NCBI GenBank assembly: GCA_039105265.1
Contig: JAPFFF010000085.1
Span: 58,263-122,262 of the forward strand
Length of the DNA: 64,000 bases
From: Tritrichomonas musculus
Taxonomy: Eukaryota; Parabasalia; Tritrichomonadida; Tritrichomonadidae
Direction: 5' to 3'
Both the position numbers and the translations under genes were made by a program. This document shows, one piece after another, positions 29,509 through 40,562 of this stretch. Under the pieces are notes generated by a model that saw only the letters and a program-made list of their open reading frames with translations, had not been told where the DNA came from and made no database searches. Numbering within the stretch: the stretch's first letter is position 1; every line of letters begins with the position of its first letter.

Positions 29509-32500
29509 ATGACAAATTTAATACCAGAAACATTATTCAATTTGGATACAGAAACAATAACCAAATTCATTGCGATTCTGAACACTAAATTAAATGCTAA
29601 TATTATTATTGACCAAGACAACAATATAAATATTACAAGGCTATGTAAATATTTCAACGACAATAATGCTTACAATATTCTTCTTGGTGATATTAAGCCT
29701 GATGAATTAGCTCCTACAGATGTTATTGATGAAATTACCATTAATAATTACATTGATGAAGTTATCAAACAAAACCAACAACGAATAACAACAATAATTA
29801 ATACACCCGAAGTAAATGAACCAGAAAACGAAGAACTGTACGAGTACCTTAAGAAAAATGGTCAACAATTCACTAGTAAGCATAATGATTTTCTAATAGT
29901 TAATTTTCCAAATGATTTCGATAGAGCAGTAGCAGCTTTGCAAGCATATGACTACCCAGAAGCTTTGGTTAAAGAACGTAATGATCATGGTAAACCTATT
30001 GTTACATATTATTTCAATGAAATATCATCTCTAGCAAACATATATGATGCCTTGCTTCATGTTTACCAAAGTGAACTAAAACCATTTAAAATACATTTTC
30101 AACTTTCAGGAGTCTTTGAAACAAGTACCTTTGACTTTGAAACTTATGAAGAAAAATATGATTATGAGGCTAGAGAGATCAGATGGCAAAACTACAAATC
30201 TGCCATACCAATTATAGTAAAAGATGAACGAAACCTTGATGAATGCAAAATGTATATAGAAACTGTACTAAACAGCTATGAAACAACTTCATCAAACAAT
30301 AAACTAACTATTGTACACTCAATATCCTTTACGATATCGAGAATGCGTAAGGTTACAGGTCGTATCAAAGATCTTCCAGAAATATTCAAGAAGAGTAATA
30401 ATTATATAATTGTTGATGATGAAGATGATAATTTATGTTGGTACCGATTTCTTGCTTGTTGTTTGTTTCCTGAATTGACTAATACAACCAAATACGACAT
30501 CAAACATCGTACTAAACGTGCCAAGAAACTGCTACTTGAGGAATATGGAATAACTTATACAACAAAAATACCAAAGCATGCACAACGTTTATTGGACAAT
30601 TTTCAAGGAGTAACAATGGAGGAGATGAAAGAATTAGCCGAAAAACATAAAATCAACATAAACATATATGAATACAACAATGACAAACAATATGACTTAC
30701 AGGAACAATGGTATTTCAACAAAGATTACACAACTTATTCAGCATTATTATTTACCAAAGACCTTACTGTTCATATTATGTTTATCAAAGATGCTGAAAA
30801 ACTTACTGCAATTCATGTTTGTCCAAAATGCAATTCTTATGTTCATTACGGGCATAGCAATATCAAACGTTTCGATGATCATGTCAAACATTGTGATGGT
30901 AAGTATAAGAAACAATTTGTACCAGCCAAGGAAGCTTTACCATATTGTCCACATATTTTAAACAATCCTGTCTATGAGTATTGTCTTGCACACGGATTAC
31001 CATGGAAACCGAATATCTATTACATAACATATGACTTTGAAACAATGGATCAAGTTGTAAATACAGAAGCCAGTAAATCAACTATTATCAATTCACGGCT
31101 CTTACCGTTATCAGTTTCCTCATGCGTAAAGTCTGCTTCTGGCTTAACAACAAAGCATTTTAGTTTACAGGATAACAAAGATTTCATTCCATTATGGCTT
31201 GATTGGCTTTTTGAACAATCATTAATTGTATACAAAGACAAACAACAATACTCATGTGTACCTGAAAAGATAGACAACAATATAACTACCATAACGGTAT
31301 TTGGTTTCAATTCTTCAAGATTTGATAGTAATCTATTCAAACAATATCTTAATGCCTCTCATTGGAAAATTGAATCAAATAGCATCATTGGAACATTATC
31401 ATCACTAAAACAATTCATACTTACTTCAACTAAATATCCAACCAAACTTCGTTTTATAGATGCTCAAGCTTTTGTTGCCGGTGGAACATTAAAGCAATTT
31501 GGTGTTGACTTTGGAGGTGAAACCAACAGTAACAAGGGAGTCTTTCCGTATGAGGCTATCAATAGTGATAATTACAATGAAGTTTTATCTTCAACAGAAC
31601 CATTTGCTTATGATGACTTCTATAGTTATTTGAACCAACGAAACCCATTATCTAAGGAAGATTATGCAGAATATGTAAATGATTGCAAGAACTACAAAAA
31701 TAGATGGGATTACTTACTAGCTTATAATGATAATGATGTAGAAATGATGATTAAGCCAATTGACAATCTTATTGCTATGAACGCTGAATATAATGTAGAC
31801 ATGATATCAAACTTATCATTATCAAAGTGTTCAGCATGTATCAAGTACGCTCTTGCTTATAAAGATTTTGATCCAAACACTGAATACGACATAATTAACA
31901 AAGAAAATTCCTTCAAACCAACAATCAAATGGTGGAAATATAAATGTGACTGTTATTACAAGCAAGATCAAAAATATAATCAAACCCATAGTAATAACAT
32001 GCGAAATCTTGACAAGTGTATATCAGTTTCTGATTTTGATGAATTTATGAAAATGTACAATAATGGTTGTTGCCATTTATGTAAGGAACATTTTACAAAC
32101 GTAAACAAACCAACACTTGATAGAATTGATAACGATATTGGACATGAATTGAGCAATTGCAAACTCGCTTGTGTAGAATGTAATAAGCTTCGTAAACGTG
32201 ATGACCCAAAAATAACCTCATTAAGAATTCAGTTGAAGAAGTTTTGTAAACTAAATCATTTACCTACTCTCATTAACGATGAACAAGAATATTATAGTTT
32301 ACGAAATAACATAACAGGAGGACTATCAAACGTACAGCACAGATATAATATTAAAGGCGAAACACATATTAATAAGTTTAGGTACGATGCAATCAATAAT
32401 AAAGTTCTTTCGTACGACACTCCAAATATAATGACACATGTTGTTGGAGTTGATTTTAATAGTTTGTACCCTTCATCGTTTTCTTCTACAAAACATGATT

Positions 32501-33579
32501 TCAATAAATATCATGGTGGAATTATGTACATGCCAGGTAGTTTCGTACGCAGAATAGATGTTAAAGACAACCAATCAAAACAAAAGGCAATAGACATTAT
32601 AACTAGCAAAACAAGATTCCAACCAAATCCAAAACACTTATTCATAGCAAAAGTAAAGTTAGTATGCCCAGCAAGCAAGATCAATTACTTCATTAATTTT
32701 CCTCCAGTCTTCAGAAACATCAACATCAAAAATGAGGAATCAGTAATAGGAAGTTATATGTACTCTTATCTTCAAGAGCATAAACTAGCCTCATTAGACA
32801 AAGAAGAACGCAAACTTACTATGTTACTTGACACTTATGGAGAATATATGACATTTAGCAATTACTATTTATGGTTCTTACTTGATCATGGCTTAGTGCT
32901 AGAGGATGTAAAGAGTGTCTCAATTTATGAAGCTCATACAGGATTTCGTGAATTTGTTACTACATTCATGAAGAAACGACAAGATATTATTGCTGGGAAG
33001 TCAAATGGTAATGAAAAGTTTTACAAGATTAGTATGAATGGTTCGTATGGTTACGATGGAATGAACACTGAGAAGTTTTGTAAAGTAAAAATATGTGATA
33101 CTAACAAAGCTTATCAGTATATTATTTCTCAAACGTACGTGAATGGTGCTCAATTAAATGATGATCTCTTTATTATTCAACAACAACCAAAAACTTATCA
33201 TTGCACTACCTGCTTACAAGAATCATTTTGGACATTAGATAATGCTAAATTCTGGTACTGTACCTTCTACTATGATTTTATGAATAGGTGCTTGGACATG
33301 AATAGACTTCATTTTATAGAAGGAGACACCGATTCTGCTTACTTTGCCATTTCAGGTAACAAAGATGAAACCCCATCACAGTTGTTCAACAATATCATCA
33401 AAGATGAATCATTTTGGTACAAGCATGTTTATAAGTTCTTTCCCAATCCACAACTTCATGATATTGCTGATGAAAAGAAACTTTTGGGGTGTGCAATAGA
33501 GAAAGTAGGAGACCATATGATAGCACTTGCACCAAAATGCTACACAATATGGAATAATGATGAAACAGTAAAGCTATGA
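29509..33579 (+). CDS. Protein-primed-type family B DNA polymerase (PolB) of the Polinton
   Basis: This 1,356-residue frame is the replicative polymerase. The N-terminal third is specific to this element, with a zinc-finger-like CPKCNSYV and RFDDHVKHC near 440-465. Exonuclease motifs are YDFETMD near 508, FNSSRFDSNLF near 605 and YNDNDVEMM near 743. An HNH-like insert lies near 850-905. Polymerase motifs follow: DFNSLYPSSF near 982, NGSYGYDG near 1177 and GDTDSAYF near 1272. It would copy the element by protein priming from the ends. The large N-terminal region and the HNH-like insert are notable. Assignment to PolB is firm; protein priming follows from the family. Confidence 0.92.
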   Translation: MTNLIPETLFNLDTETITKFIAILNTKLNANIIIDQDNNINITRLCKYFNDNNAYNILLGDIKPDELAPTDVIDEITINNYIDEVIKQNQQRITTIINTPEVNEPENEELYEYLKKNGQQFTSKHNDFLIVNFPNDFDRAVAALQAYDYPEALVKERNDHGKPIVTYYFNEISSLANIYDALLHVYQSELKPFKIHFQLSGVFETSTFDFETYEEKYDYEAREIRWQNYKSAIPIIVKDERNLDECKMYIETVLNSYETTSSNNKLTIVHSISFTISRMRKVTGRIKDLPEIFKKSNNYIIVDDEDDNLCWYRFLACCLFPELTNTTKYDIKHRTKRAKKLLLEEYGITYTTKIPKHAQRLLDNFQGVTMEEMKELAEKHKININIYEYNNDKQYDLQEQWYFNKDYTTYSALLFTKDLTVHIMFIKDAEKLTAIHVCPKCNSYVHYGHSNIKRFDDHVKHCDGKYKKQFVPAKEALPYCPHILNNPVYEYCLAHGLPWKPNIYYITYDFETMDQVVNTEASKSTIINSRLLPLSVSSCVKSASGLTTKHFSLQDNKDFIPLWLDWLFEQSLIVYKDKQQYSCVPEKIDNNITTITVFGFNSSRFDSNLFKQYLNASHWKIESNSIIGTLSSLKQFILTSTKYPTKLRFIDAQAFVAGGTLKQFGVDFGGETNSNKGVFPYEAINSDNYNEVLSSTEPFAYDDFYSYLNQRNPLSKEDYAEYVNDCKNYKNRWDYLLAYNDNDVEMMIKPIDNLIAMNAEYNVDMISNLSLSKCSACIKYALAYKDFDPNTEYDIINKENSFKPTIKWWKYKCDCYYKQDQKYNQTHSNNMRNLDKCISVSDFDEFMKMYNNGCCHLCKEHFTNVNKPTLDRIDNDIGHELSNCKLACVECNKLRKRDDPKITSLRIQLKKFCKLNHLPTLINDEQEYYSLRNNITGGLSNVQHRYNIKGETHINKFRYDAINNKVLSYDTPNIMTHVVGVDFNSLYPSSFSSTKHDFNKYHGGIMYMPGSFVRRIDVKDNQSKQKAIDIITSKTRFQPNPKHLFIAKVKLVCPASKINYFINFPPVFRNINIKNEESVIGSYMYSYLQEHKLASLDKEERKLTMLLDTYGEYMTFSNYYLWFLLDHGLVLEDVKSVSIYEAHTGFREFVTTFMKKRQDIIAGKSNGNEKFYKISMNGSYGYDGMNTEKFCKVKICDTNKAYQYIISQTYVNGAQLNDDLFIIQQQPKTYHCTTCLQESFWTLDNAKFWYCTFYYDFMNRCLDMNRLHFIEGDTDSAYFAISGNKDETPSQLFNNIIKDESFWYKHVYKFFPNPQLHDIADEKKLLGCAIEKVGDHMIALAPKCYTIWNNDETVKL

Positions 33580-33873
33580 AATTAAAAGGAGTATCATTGA
33601 AAAAGAACAATATTGTACGTAATGATTATAAAGAAGTTTTGATGGAAAAATCTATTAAAGTTGGTAAGAACATTAACTTACAAATGAAGAACAATATTAT
33701 GTCAAAGGTTACTGTTAACAAAAATGCTTTAACTGGTTCACACACAAAAATGATTGTACTAGAGAATCAAGCTTGTTTACCTTTCATTACTGGACTCACT
33801 GCAAAAGATTATTCTTATTAAAAAATTCATTCTTATTTTTGTTTTTTGTTTTTTATTTTTATTTTAAACAGTA

Positions 33874-34176
33874 ATGTCAAACGAACAAGAAATAATAAAA
33901 GAGTTATTAGAAATCAAGCAGTTATTAAATCGCTTATTAGACAAACCAAAAATAACTAAACAGAGAACAGCTCCATTCAACAAAAGCAAAAATATGAATG
34001 ATGAACAAAGAAAACAAGTTATGGAGTATATACAAAATGAAGATAACAAAAATGAAATAACAAAGCTACCAAAGCACAAACAAATCTCATATGTCAGACG
34101 AGAACTCAAAGAAAAATATAACATCAATCTTTCAATTTATATGACTGACAAACTAATTAACAAAATTATGCCTTAA
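33874..34176 (+). CDS. Small basic 100-aa protein of the Polinton
   Basis: The protein begins with a coiled-coil-like heptad stretch (IIKELLEIKQLLNRLLDK). A basic region and a C-terminal helix-turn-helix-like segment follow (MEYIQNEDNKNEITKLPKHK, SYVRRELKEKYNI). It might bind DNA as a dimer, but no family is recognised. It slightly overlaps the convergent fibre-like gene. Confidence 0.5.
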   Translation: MSNEQEIIKELLEIKQLLNRLLDKPKITKQRTAPFNKSKNMNDEQRKQVMEYIQNEDNKNEITKLPKHKQISYVRRELKEKYNINLSIYMTDKLINKIMP

Positions 34177-36454
34177 AAACTGCAAGCATATTTGTGTTTA
34201 TGATACTAGTAATAATTCCTACTGTCATCCTTCTTATTTTTGCTGTTACTGCAGTAGCACCAGCAAGAATCTTTAGTTTATTGTCATCATCTATAAAAAC
34301 TTCGTCACCTACACAATAACATGATGAATCTGTGACACGCACAAGGTAATCACCATGGGAAGCGAATGTTACTGAATTATTCTTGGTATCTATTTTTGTG
34401 CAAATTCCTATATACTCTTTCCATGTTCCCTGTGTTTTCACTGAGCAAATACAATCTGTAGTATCATTCACAGTTGATGGTATCCACATATCACCATCAT
34501 GTTTATAAACCTTACCAGTCATATATACTGGAGCTCCAATAACGAAATCATTAATAGAGTTCATTGCTGATTCAATTGGAGCATAATGAGTAATTGTATT
34601 TGAACCATTGGATGTAATTGTACCATTAACCTTTAAATTAGAATCAATTATTGTATTTCTTGCAGAACCAAACATTTGAAAAGATTGAAATTTATAACCA
34701 TCAACATATATATCCAATTCACCTGTATTATCATATTTTGCTGAATTGTATAAAAATTCTGTATTATATGTAGAATCATATCCAAATCTAATTGAAGTAT
34801 TACTATTTGCATTTACAGAACTAAAGAAACTTGCAATATTACTTTCGGTACTATTAATTGTTAATGAACCATCATCATTTTTTGATACATATTTATTATC
34901 ACATTCACTCTTCACTTGCTCAATAGCAAGGGCCAACTCTGTTGTCAATGCAAAGTTATCATTCACATATTTCACCGATGTAATCATATTATCATTCACA
35001 GGTTGGTTGCTGATTAATGTAATAGATACATCATAAATATTAGTCAATGTATCATCCGTGGCTCTTAATGAGACAATATGGGTATTATAATTAATATTTA
35101 TTAATTCACCACTGGTTGATTTGTAAATCATATTCAAACTTTTAAATAAACTGTATTCGTATTCAGCTTCTTCATATGTTGTATCTTCAGCATTTCGTTT
35201 GAACTTCACGATGATCTTTTCGGTTGTGAATACTCTTCTTATATCATCATCAGGAACTACACAACCGCTATCATTCTGTGTACATTGAATTGTGATTTGT
35301 TCTGGATTTTCATCAACAACATTTGCAGTTTTAATGAATGGTGATTCGATTTGTGCTCTAATGACGTTGATTAACCATTGAGTATTGCCACTTGAATTAC
35401 ACACCATAAATTCACCACGGTCATACCAAACAATAGATAATCCATTATCTAACATCATTCTATACCCTCTCATATATTTTTCATAAGGCTTGAATATCAA
35501 ATCAAAATGTTGTATATTGTTAATGTAATCTGTGTTAGAACCCCAATTAACATCAAATATCACATGTATATCGGTTTCTGGTAAGTATGGTTTTACAAAT
35601 ATATAATCACGAACAGGATTCGGATATTCGATATTCAATTCAGTTCCGTACAATGCAGTACTCAACGCAGATTCATTAACCAAATCCGTTGGAGTTGTTG
35701 GTGTATCTGTTTTTACTTGCTCAATAGCAAGGGCCAACTCTGTTTTCAATGCATACTTATCTAATTCATAAGCCAATTCATCCTCATCAACAAACTTCTC
35801 ATCAGCTTGTGCACTAGTAAAATAAGCTGTCAAGTCAACTGGTTCTGGTATATCTGTTGAGAGTGCATACTTGGTCATATCTGGTAAGTCTTGTGTCTTC
35901 ACGTACTCACTTAAGTTCGTAAGCTTCGCATACTCATCAAGATTAATCAAATCCATTGCTTTAGTTATTGCCATGGATGATAATATATATGATGCTTGTG
36001 CTGATAGCGGTTTATCATCATTCATTAATTTCTGTTGAACTTCTTCTGTTGGTTCTTCATTCGGATTCAATTGTAGTTCATTATTTTTGAGAACTGTGGG
36101 TATTTCAGGTATGTCAGTTGATAATGCAAAATTGTTAACAACGTAATCACGTAATGTATTAACAGCGTTTTGAATTTCTTCACTACTAGCATACTTTAAT
36201 AATTCTTTATTGAATTCCTCTGTTTTCAAATAATCGAATAAATCAGTTGTTTTCGCGTACTCACTTAAGTTCGTAAGCTTTGCGTAAGGTTCCAATAATT
36301 CTTTCAATTCCTCGGTATTCAAGCTTGACCCCATATTATTTACGTTATTGCATTGACACCCACATGAAGTGGCATATTGTTTTATGTATTCTATTATTAA
36401 TTCGTCTATAGTATTCACTTTCTTGATGCTACCTGCTTGCTCTATTGTGAACAT
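34166..36454 (-). CDS. Fibre-like repetitive protein of the Polinton
   Basis: The 762-residue protein resembles phage and adenovirus-type fibres. The N-terminal third carries many units of the form LSEYAKTTDL / KYALSTDIP / NFALSTDIPE, which look like a repetitive shaft. The middle (about 270-500) may be a globular beta domain. The C-terminal part (about 560-762) contains NSINDFVIGAPVYMTGKVY and GDYLVRVTDSSCYCVGDEVF, beta-rich and suited to a trimeric knob or intramolecular-chaperone-like end. A role in host attachment of a virion is inferred. It lies convergent with the polymerase block and divergent from the 867-aa gene with 14 bp between start codons. Confidence 0.5.
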   Translation of the reverse strand: MFTIEQAGSIKKVNTIDELIIEYIKQYATSCGCQCNNVNNMGSSLNTEELKELLEPYAKLTNLSEYAKTTDLFDYLKTEEFNKELLKYASSEEIQNAVNTLRDYVVNNFALSTDIPEIPTVLKNNELQLNPNEEPTEEVQQKLMNDDKPLSAQASYILSSMAITKAMDLINLDEYAKLTNLSEYVKTQDLPDMTKYALSTDIPEPVDLTAYFTSAQADEKFVDEDELAYELDKYALKTELALAIEQVKTDTPTTPTDLVNESALSTALYGTELNIEYPNPVRDYIFVKPYLPETDIHVIFDVNWGSNTDYINNIQHFDLIFKPYEKYMRGYRMMLDNGLSIVWYDRGEFMVCNSSGNTQWLINVIRAQIESPFIKTANVVDENPEQITIQCTQNDSGCVVPDDDIRRVFTTEKIIVKFKRNAEDTTYEEAEYEYSLFKSLNMIYKSTSGELININYNTHIVSLRATDDTLTNIYDVSITLISNQPVNDNMITSVKYVNDNFALTTELALAIEQVKSECDNKYVSKNDDGSLTINSTESNIASFFSSVNANSNTSIRFGYDSTYNTEFLYNSAKYDNTGELDIYVDGYKFQSFQMFGSARNTIIDSNLKVNGTITSNGSNTITHYAPIESAMNSINDFVIGAPVYMTGKVYKHDGDMWIPSTVNDTTDCICSVKTQGTWKEYIGICTKIDTKNNSVTFASHGDYLVRVTDSSCYCVGDEVFIDDDNKLKILAGATAVTAKIRRMTVGIITSIINTNMLAVFKA

Positions 36455-36468
36455 TTATAATATAATAA

Positions 36469-39072
36469 ATGTCTACTAGGCGAGCTGACGGAACAGATTT
36501 CAAAAAAATGATAAGAGAACAAATAAAAGATATGAATTACCGTAGAATGTTGCTATATATGTATGAACAAGCAAATATTGACCAAGACATTATTTGGAAT
36601 ATCATTGAATGTCTTGATAACCCAAAAAAATATCGAAGTGATATAATCAATAGACTTGAAGAACTGAAAAATTCCTTTATGATAGCCAAACAAAGTACAC
36701 CAAAACAAAAAGAAAAATTAACAAATATGTTGATTGATAGTACAAAGGACTTTAATAAACTAGATGATAAGATTAAGAAACCAACTGTAACTATTCCTTT
36801 ACCAGCGTCTTTACCAAAGCCAGAAAGCTATTTGGAAGAAGAGGAGGAACCAGAAGCAGATCAACATTATTATAGAAACAGATATAATGATGATTTGAAC
36901 ACACTTACTGAGATAATTGAACTAAAAAAAGATGTATCAGATTCACTTCTTTTATACTACAGAATTGCTGATGACCCTGAAAAATACCCTATCTTCAACA
37001 AAAAAGATACAAAGCAAATTAGGTCTCTTGTAGAATCTTTGACGAAGAACATTGATTCTTATAATAGAAACTCTGACAAAATTATATCAGATGTTGAGGC
37101 TTTGATGAAATTCGAAAATCAAAGAAGGCAAACAAATATAGAAACAATGAGTAAGATTGCTAATTCACCATGTACACCAAACATGAGTAAAGAAGAAAAA
37201 GAAAAGTTGTTACAAATATATAAAAGTTCTTGTGCTGTAGATGCTACACAGCTTCGTAAATTTGGTTTGTTGAATGACGATTTCACAGAAGAAAATCTGT
37301 ATAATTATTACAATCGTGCTTGCTCGCCAAAAGACGATTCTGACACCAGAGTAAGAAAGCTTGTTCTACAGTTGCATACTGCTATTCGTGAGACAAACAT
37401 TTTTGATGAAACTACAGAACCCAAAAACAAAAAGCGACTGAAACAATTATTAAAGTATATTTCTGAGAATGGAGATCGAGAAATTCTTTACAATATGAAT
37501 AGCGATGACAATGAAAATGAATATTTATTCGATCATAAAACAATGTCAAGAGAAGAAGTTACTGTTAATAGCGATGGAGAAATTGAAGATGAGGATGAAG
37601 TTAATGATCTTAATACATCTTTAGCAGCGTTCAGAGCTCCACGTAAAGAAAGAAGAACATTAGAAGATCAAGAAGTAACCTTTGCTGATAGCGCTGCTAA
37701 AAGATTCAAACCCTATGGTGAATTTACTCATGAAAACACTTATATGCCCGACAAGGACTTTACAGAAGATTTGTTGAAGAAACCTACAAGAACTGTTGGT
37801 AAAAGAAAAAATAGAGATGCTAAAGATATACCTGATAAACTTAAAAAGTCTTTCAAAATAGCCAAATTGTCAGGTGAAGGAGATGTTTCCTTTTACAATC
37901 AGCAATTGTTAGAAATCATCATCAACGGTAATTTCCGTATCAAGTACATACCGAATGCAGCCACACGAGATTTAGCACAAGAATATGCTTATAATCATGT
38001 TGACGATTCTGGACAACCTCGCTACAGGCTTCTTCCACCAAACACAAAAGATCCTAACGGTGTTGCCATTACAGATTTGAACGGAGACCTAGTTGATGAT
38101 ATTGTTCTTGTAGATAAACGTGGAGTACCAAGAATCATTAATGGCTATAAGATTGTTCGTGCTAGTCCGTATAAGAAAGTATGGAAATCAAAATACAAAT
38201 CACGTGAAGCTAGAAAAGAAACACCATTTAATGTTTGGCTAGCAGCACAATTTCAAAAGTCTATTGACAATGTTGATTGGGCCAAAGGTGAATATAAACT
38301 TAAAGAAACAGAAGAAATGCAAAAGTATACAGATCATTATACAAAATTGGGCTTAGGAAAGCCAAGAATAAGCAAAAGATTGTCTCCTAGTTCGTATTGG
38401 GCATCTATTTTCTCTTATCTTTGGAAGTTCTTTTGGGAAGTAGCGTATCCAGGTTACAAATCTGTAATAAGACTTCTTAACTATTTAGGAGTTTCTAACG
38501 CTATGTACATTATTGTTGTTGATCTTGGTGTCAAACGAGAAATAGAAACAAAAGATTTTGGAAGTAAACTTCTTACATACCCTGCTTGGGCAAACTACAA
38601 ACGAGATCACAAAGCAGCTTATAACGAAAGAGCAGGACCAAAAGTTGTAAAAATAGGAACAGATTACATAGATCCTATCATAGATATCAAGACGGGTGAA
38701 ATTAAAGTAGAAAATCTTGAAAAGAGTAATAAAACTCATGCTGCTTTCATTAGACTTATAGAAAGATTGTTCCTATTAGTTTTCGTAGAAATACTCATGT
38801 TAGGAGAGAAGCCTGGACAAGAAGTTATACAAGAACTTATACAAGAACAAGTTCTGTCTGCAACACCAAAAGAACTTAAAGAGAACAAAGCTTACTATAC
38901 AAAACGTTTGACAGCTATTGTGGATAAACTTTATGGTAGTGGTAGTAAATATGCAGCTTATAAAGAACAATACAAGCAACAACAACTAGAACGTAAGAAT
39001 GATGTTTATCGCTATGATATCAAAACCGTAGATGCACTTACAAGTGATGAAGATGATGAGGATGAGGCTTAA
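36469..39072 (+). CDS. Orphan 867-aa protein of the Polinton
   Basis: No family recognised. The N-terminal half is charged and coiled-coil rich (LEELKNSFMIAKQSTPKQKE, ELKKDVSDSLLLYYRIADD) with an acidic linker near 340-385. The C-terminal half looks more ordered, with SYWASIFSYLWKFFWEVAYP, hydrophobic NAMYIIVVDLG and a Lys/Glu-rich end. It could be a structural or replication-associated protein of a virion. The start codon lies 14 bp from that of the divergent fibre-like gene, so the two probably share a promoter region. Confidence 0.55.
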   Translation: MSTRRADGTDFKKMIREQIKDMNYRRMLLYMYEQANIDQDIIWNIIECLDNPKKYRSDIINRLEELKNSFMIAKQSTPKQKEKLTNMLIDSTKDFNKLDDKIKKPTVTIPLPASLPKPESYLEEEEEPEADQHYYRNRYNDDLNTLTEIIELKKDVSDSLLLYYRIADDPEKYPIFNKKDTKQIRSLVESLTKNIDSYNRNSDKIISDVEALMKFENQRRQTNIETMSKIANSPCTPNMSKEEKEKLLQIYKSSCAVDATQLRKFGLLNDDFTEENLYNYYNRACSPKDDSDTRVRKLVLQLHTAIRETNIFDETTEPKNKKRLKQLLKYISENGDREILYNMNSDDNENEYLFDHKTMSREEVTVNSDGEIEDEDEVNDLNTSLAAFRAPRKERRTLEDQEVTFADSAAKRFKPYGEFTHENTYMPDKDFTEDLLKKPTRTVGKRKNRDAKDIPDKLKKSFKIAKLSGEGDVSFYNQQLLEIIINGNFRIKYIPNAATRDLAQEYAYNHVDDSGQPRYRLLPPNTKDPNGVAITDLNGDLVDDIVLVDKRGVPRIINGYKIVRASPYKKVWKSKYKSREARKETPFNVWLAAQFQKSIDNVDWAKGEYKLKETEEMQKYTDHYTKLGLGKPRISKRLSPSSYWASIFSYLWKFFWEVAYPGYKSVIRLLNYLGVSNAMYIIVVDLGVKREIETKDFGSKLLTYPAWANYKRDHKAAYNERAGPKVVKIGTDYIDPIIDIKTGEIKVENLEKSNKTHAAFIRLIERLFLLVFVEILMLGEKPGQEVIQELIQEQVLSATPKELKENKAYYTKRLTAIVDKLYGSGSKYAAYKEQYKQQQLERKNDVYRYDIKTVDALTSDEDDEDEA

Positions 39073-40475
39073 ATATTTAAAATAGAATCGTCAATTTCTG
39101 ATGGAGATAGAACTTTTTTATTTTTGGAGTTGGCCTCGTGCCTGGTTTGTCTTCTTTTAGGTTCATCATCTTTTACAATTCTCATGGCTTGTGGCCTCGG
39201 TGGGAAAATTTGTTGTTGTTGTTGTTGTTTTGGTGGAGGTGGTTGTTGTTTTGGTGGAGGTGGTTCATCATTCATAACAAGATATCCATATTGAATTTCC
39301 ATAGGCTCACTATCACTATCACTATCACTGGAATAATCATAGCGCTTTTCATTATGCGCTCGTCTTATTCTATCTCTGACAAGCTTTGTAGATTTTGGTA
39401 TAATTTCTTTTCTCTTTGCCCCAGCTTCGCGAAGGCTCGGCCGGAGCGTGGCTGTCTTCTTCGGTACTGGTGGTTTCGGAGGTTTTGGTACTTCTTGAGT
39501 TGAACGTGCTTGATTGGCCTTCGTCAAAGCTCGGCCAGAGTACTGTAACGCTGGTCTCTGTTGATAAGGATGATTGTCAAATGTTAATGATTCATTAGGA
39601 TCAATATCAAGTTCTGTTTTTTCTGTTGGAAAGTCATGTAAATTTGTATTCACATTAGCATTCTGCCTCTTATATATTATAGCTTTGTACCTACCTTCTC
39701 CAACAAGATCAAAAGGTTTGTTGTATATTATTTTTCCTGTTTGAATATCAAGCTTCGGTGCTTCATTGATTCTTCTTATTTCTTCTTGTCTCTTTTTATG
39801 ATATTCAGCTTCTTTTTTCTTTTTCCTTTGTTCAGCCTTTTTCATTTGTTTTTCTTGTTCTTCTTTCTCTAATCTTCGTTTTTCTTTAAGTTCTGCTCTT
39901 TCTTGAGGAGATAAACAAGGAAAGGTAGGAGGTTCTTGTGTACGGGCTCTATTATCCTGGTAACAGCAAAAATTATACCAGTGTCGTTGAGAATAATTTT
40001 CTGGTTTGATTTCTGGGTGAATTTGATCAACTTTTTGTGAAAGTTGGCTTACATACTTTTCTTTAATATCATCGTCACAATCAGGATCAAGTTTGAAAGG
40101 ATATATGAACTCACTTGATTCTGTTAATTTGCTTACAACTTTTATTTCTGCGAACTTTGGTTTGAAGGCTTCAAGATCAAAAGCATACAATATTCTTGCT
40201 TTACTATAATCTATATCTCTATCCTTCATTAGAACAACAACCTCTCTTCCACAAATAAAACGTATGACAAGTATTATAGTTGGAAAATAGTCTTTTTCAA
40301 GTTTGATATAATAGCACGGATAGCTATCTATTACAGCTTGTCCTTTGCTCAAACACATTTTTGGCAATTCATATTTCATTGGAAAGGCATATATTACATA
40401 TCCTTTGGTGCTTACAGCAAGAGTTGAATAGTTAACATCATCGCATGCAATTTCTTTTCCAGGTCTGACAGTCAT
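39069..40475 (-). CDS. Orphan 468-aa protein with disordered tail, Polinton
   Basis: Residues about 1-130 look folded (beta-rich, YVIYAFPMKYELPKM and IILVIRFICGREVVVLM). Then comes a long basic coiled coil (KRRLEKEEQEKQMKKAEQRK), a proline-rich part (PKPPKPPVPKK), a Ser-Asp run and Pro-Gln tracts near 400-425. No family recognised. The gene ends convergent with the 867-aa gene, with a few bases of overlap. Confidence 0.5.
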   Translation of the reverse strand: MTVRPGKEIACDDVNYSTLAVSTKGYVIYAFPMKYELPKMCLSKGQAVIDSYPCYYIKLEKDYFPTIILVIRFICGREVVVLMKDRDIDYSKARILYAFDLEAFKPKFAEIKVVSKLTESSEFIYPFKLDPDCDDDIKEKYVSQLSQKVDQIHPEIKPENYSQRHWYNFCCYQDNRARTQEPPTFPCLSPQERAELKEKRRLEKEEQEKQMKKAEQRKKKKEAEYHKKRQEEIRRINEAPKLDIQTGKIIYNKPFDLVGEGRYKAIIYKRQNANVNTNLHDFPTEKTELDIDPNESLTFDNHPYQQRPALQYSGRALTKANQARSTQEVPKPPKPPVPKKTATLRPSLREAGAKRKEIIPKSTKLVRDRIRRAHNEKRYDYSSDSDSDSEPMEIQYGYLVMNDEPPPPKQQPPPPKQQQQQQIFPPRPQAMRIVKDDEPKRRQTRHEANSKNKKVLSPSEIDDSILNI

Positions 40476-40562
40476 TTATTAATAAATAAGAAGACAACTA
40501 AGTATGAATGCAGAAGGTTCAATAACATTTCCGTAAAGGTCAGTGAACCAGATTTTATAGTT

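Noticed and set aside
39138-39503. 121-codon plus-strand frame
   Set aside because: Antisense of the Pro/Gln- and Ser/Asp-rich tail of the 468-aa gene; composition mirrors that low complexity.
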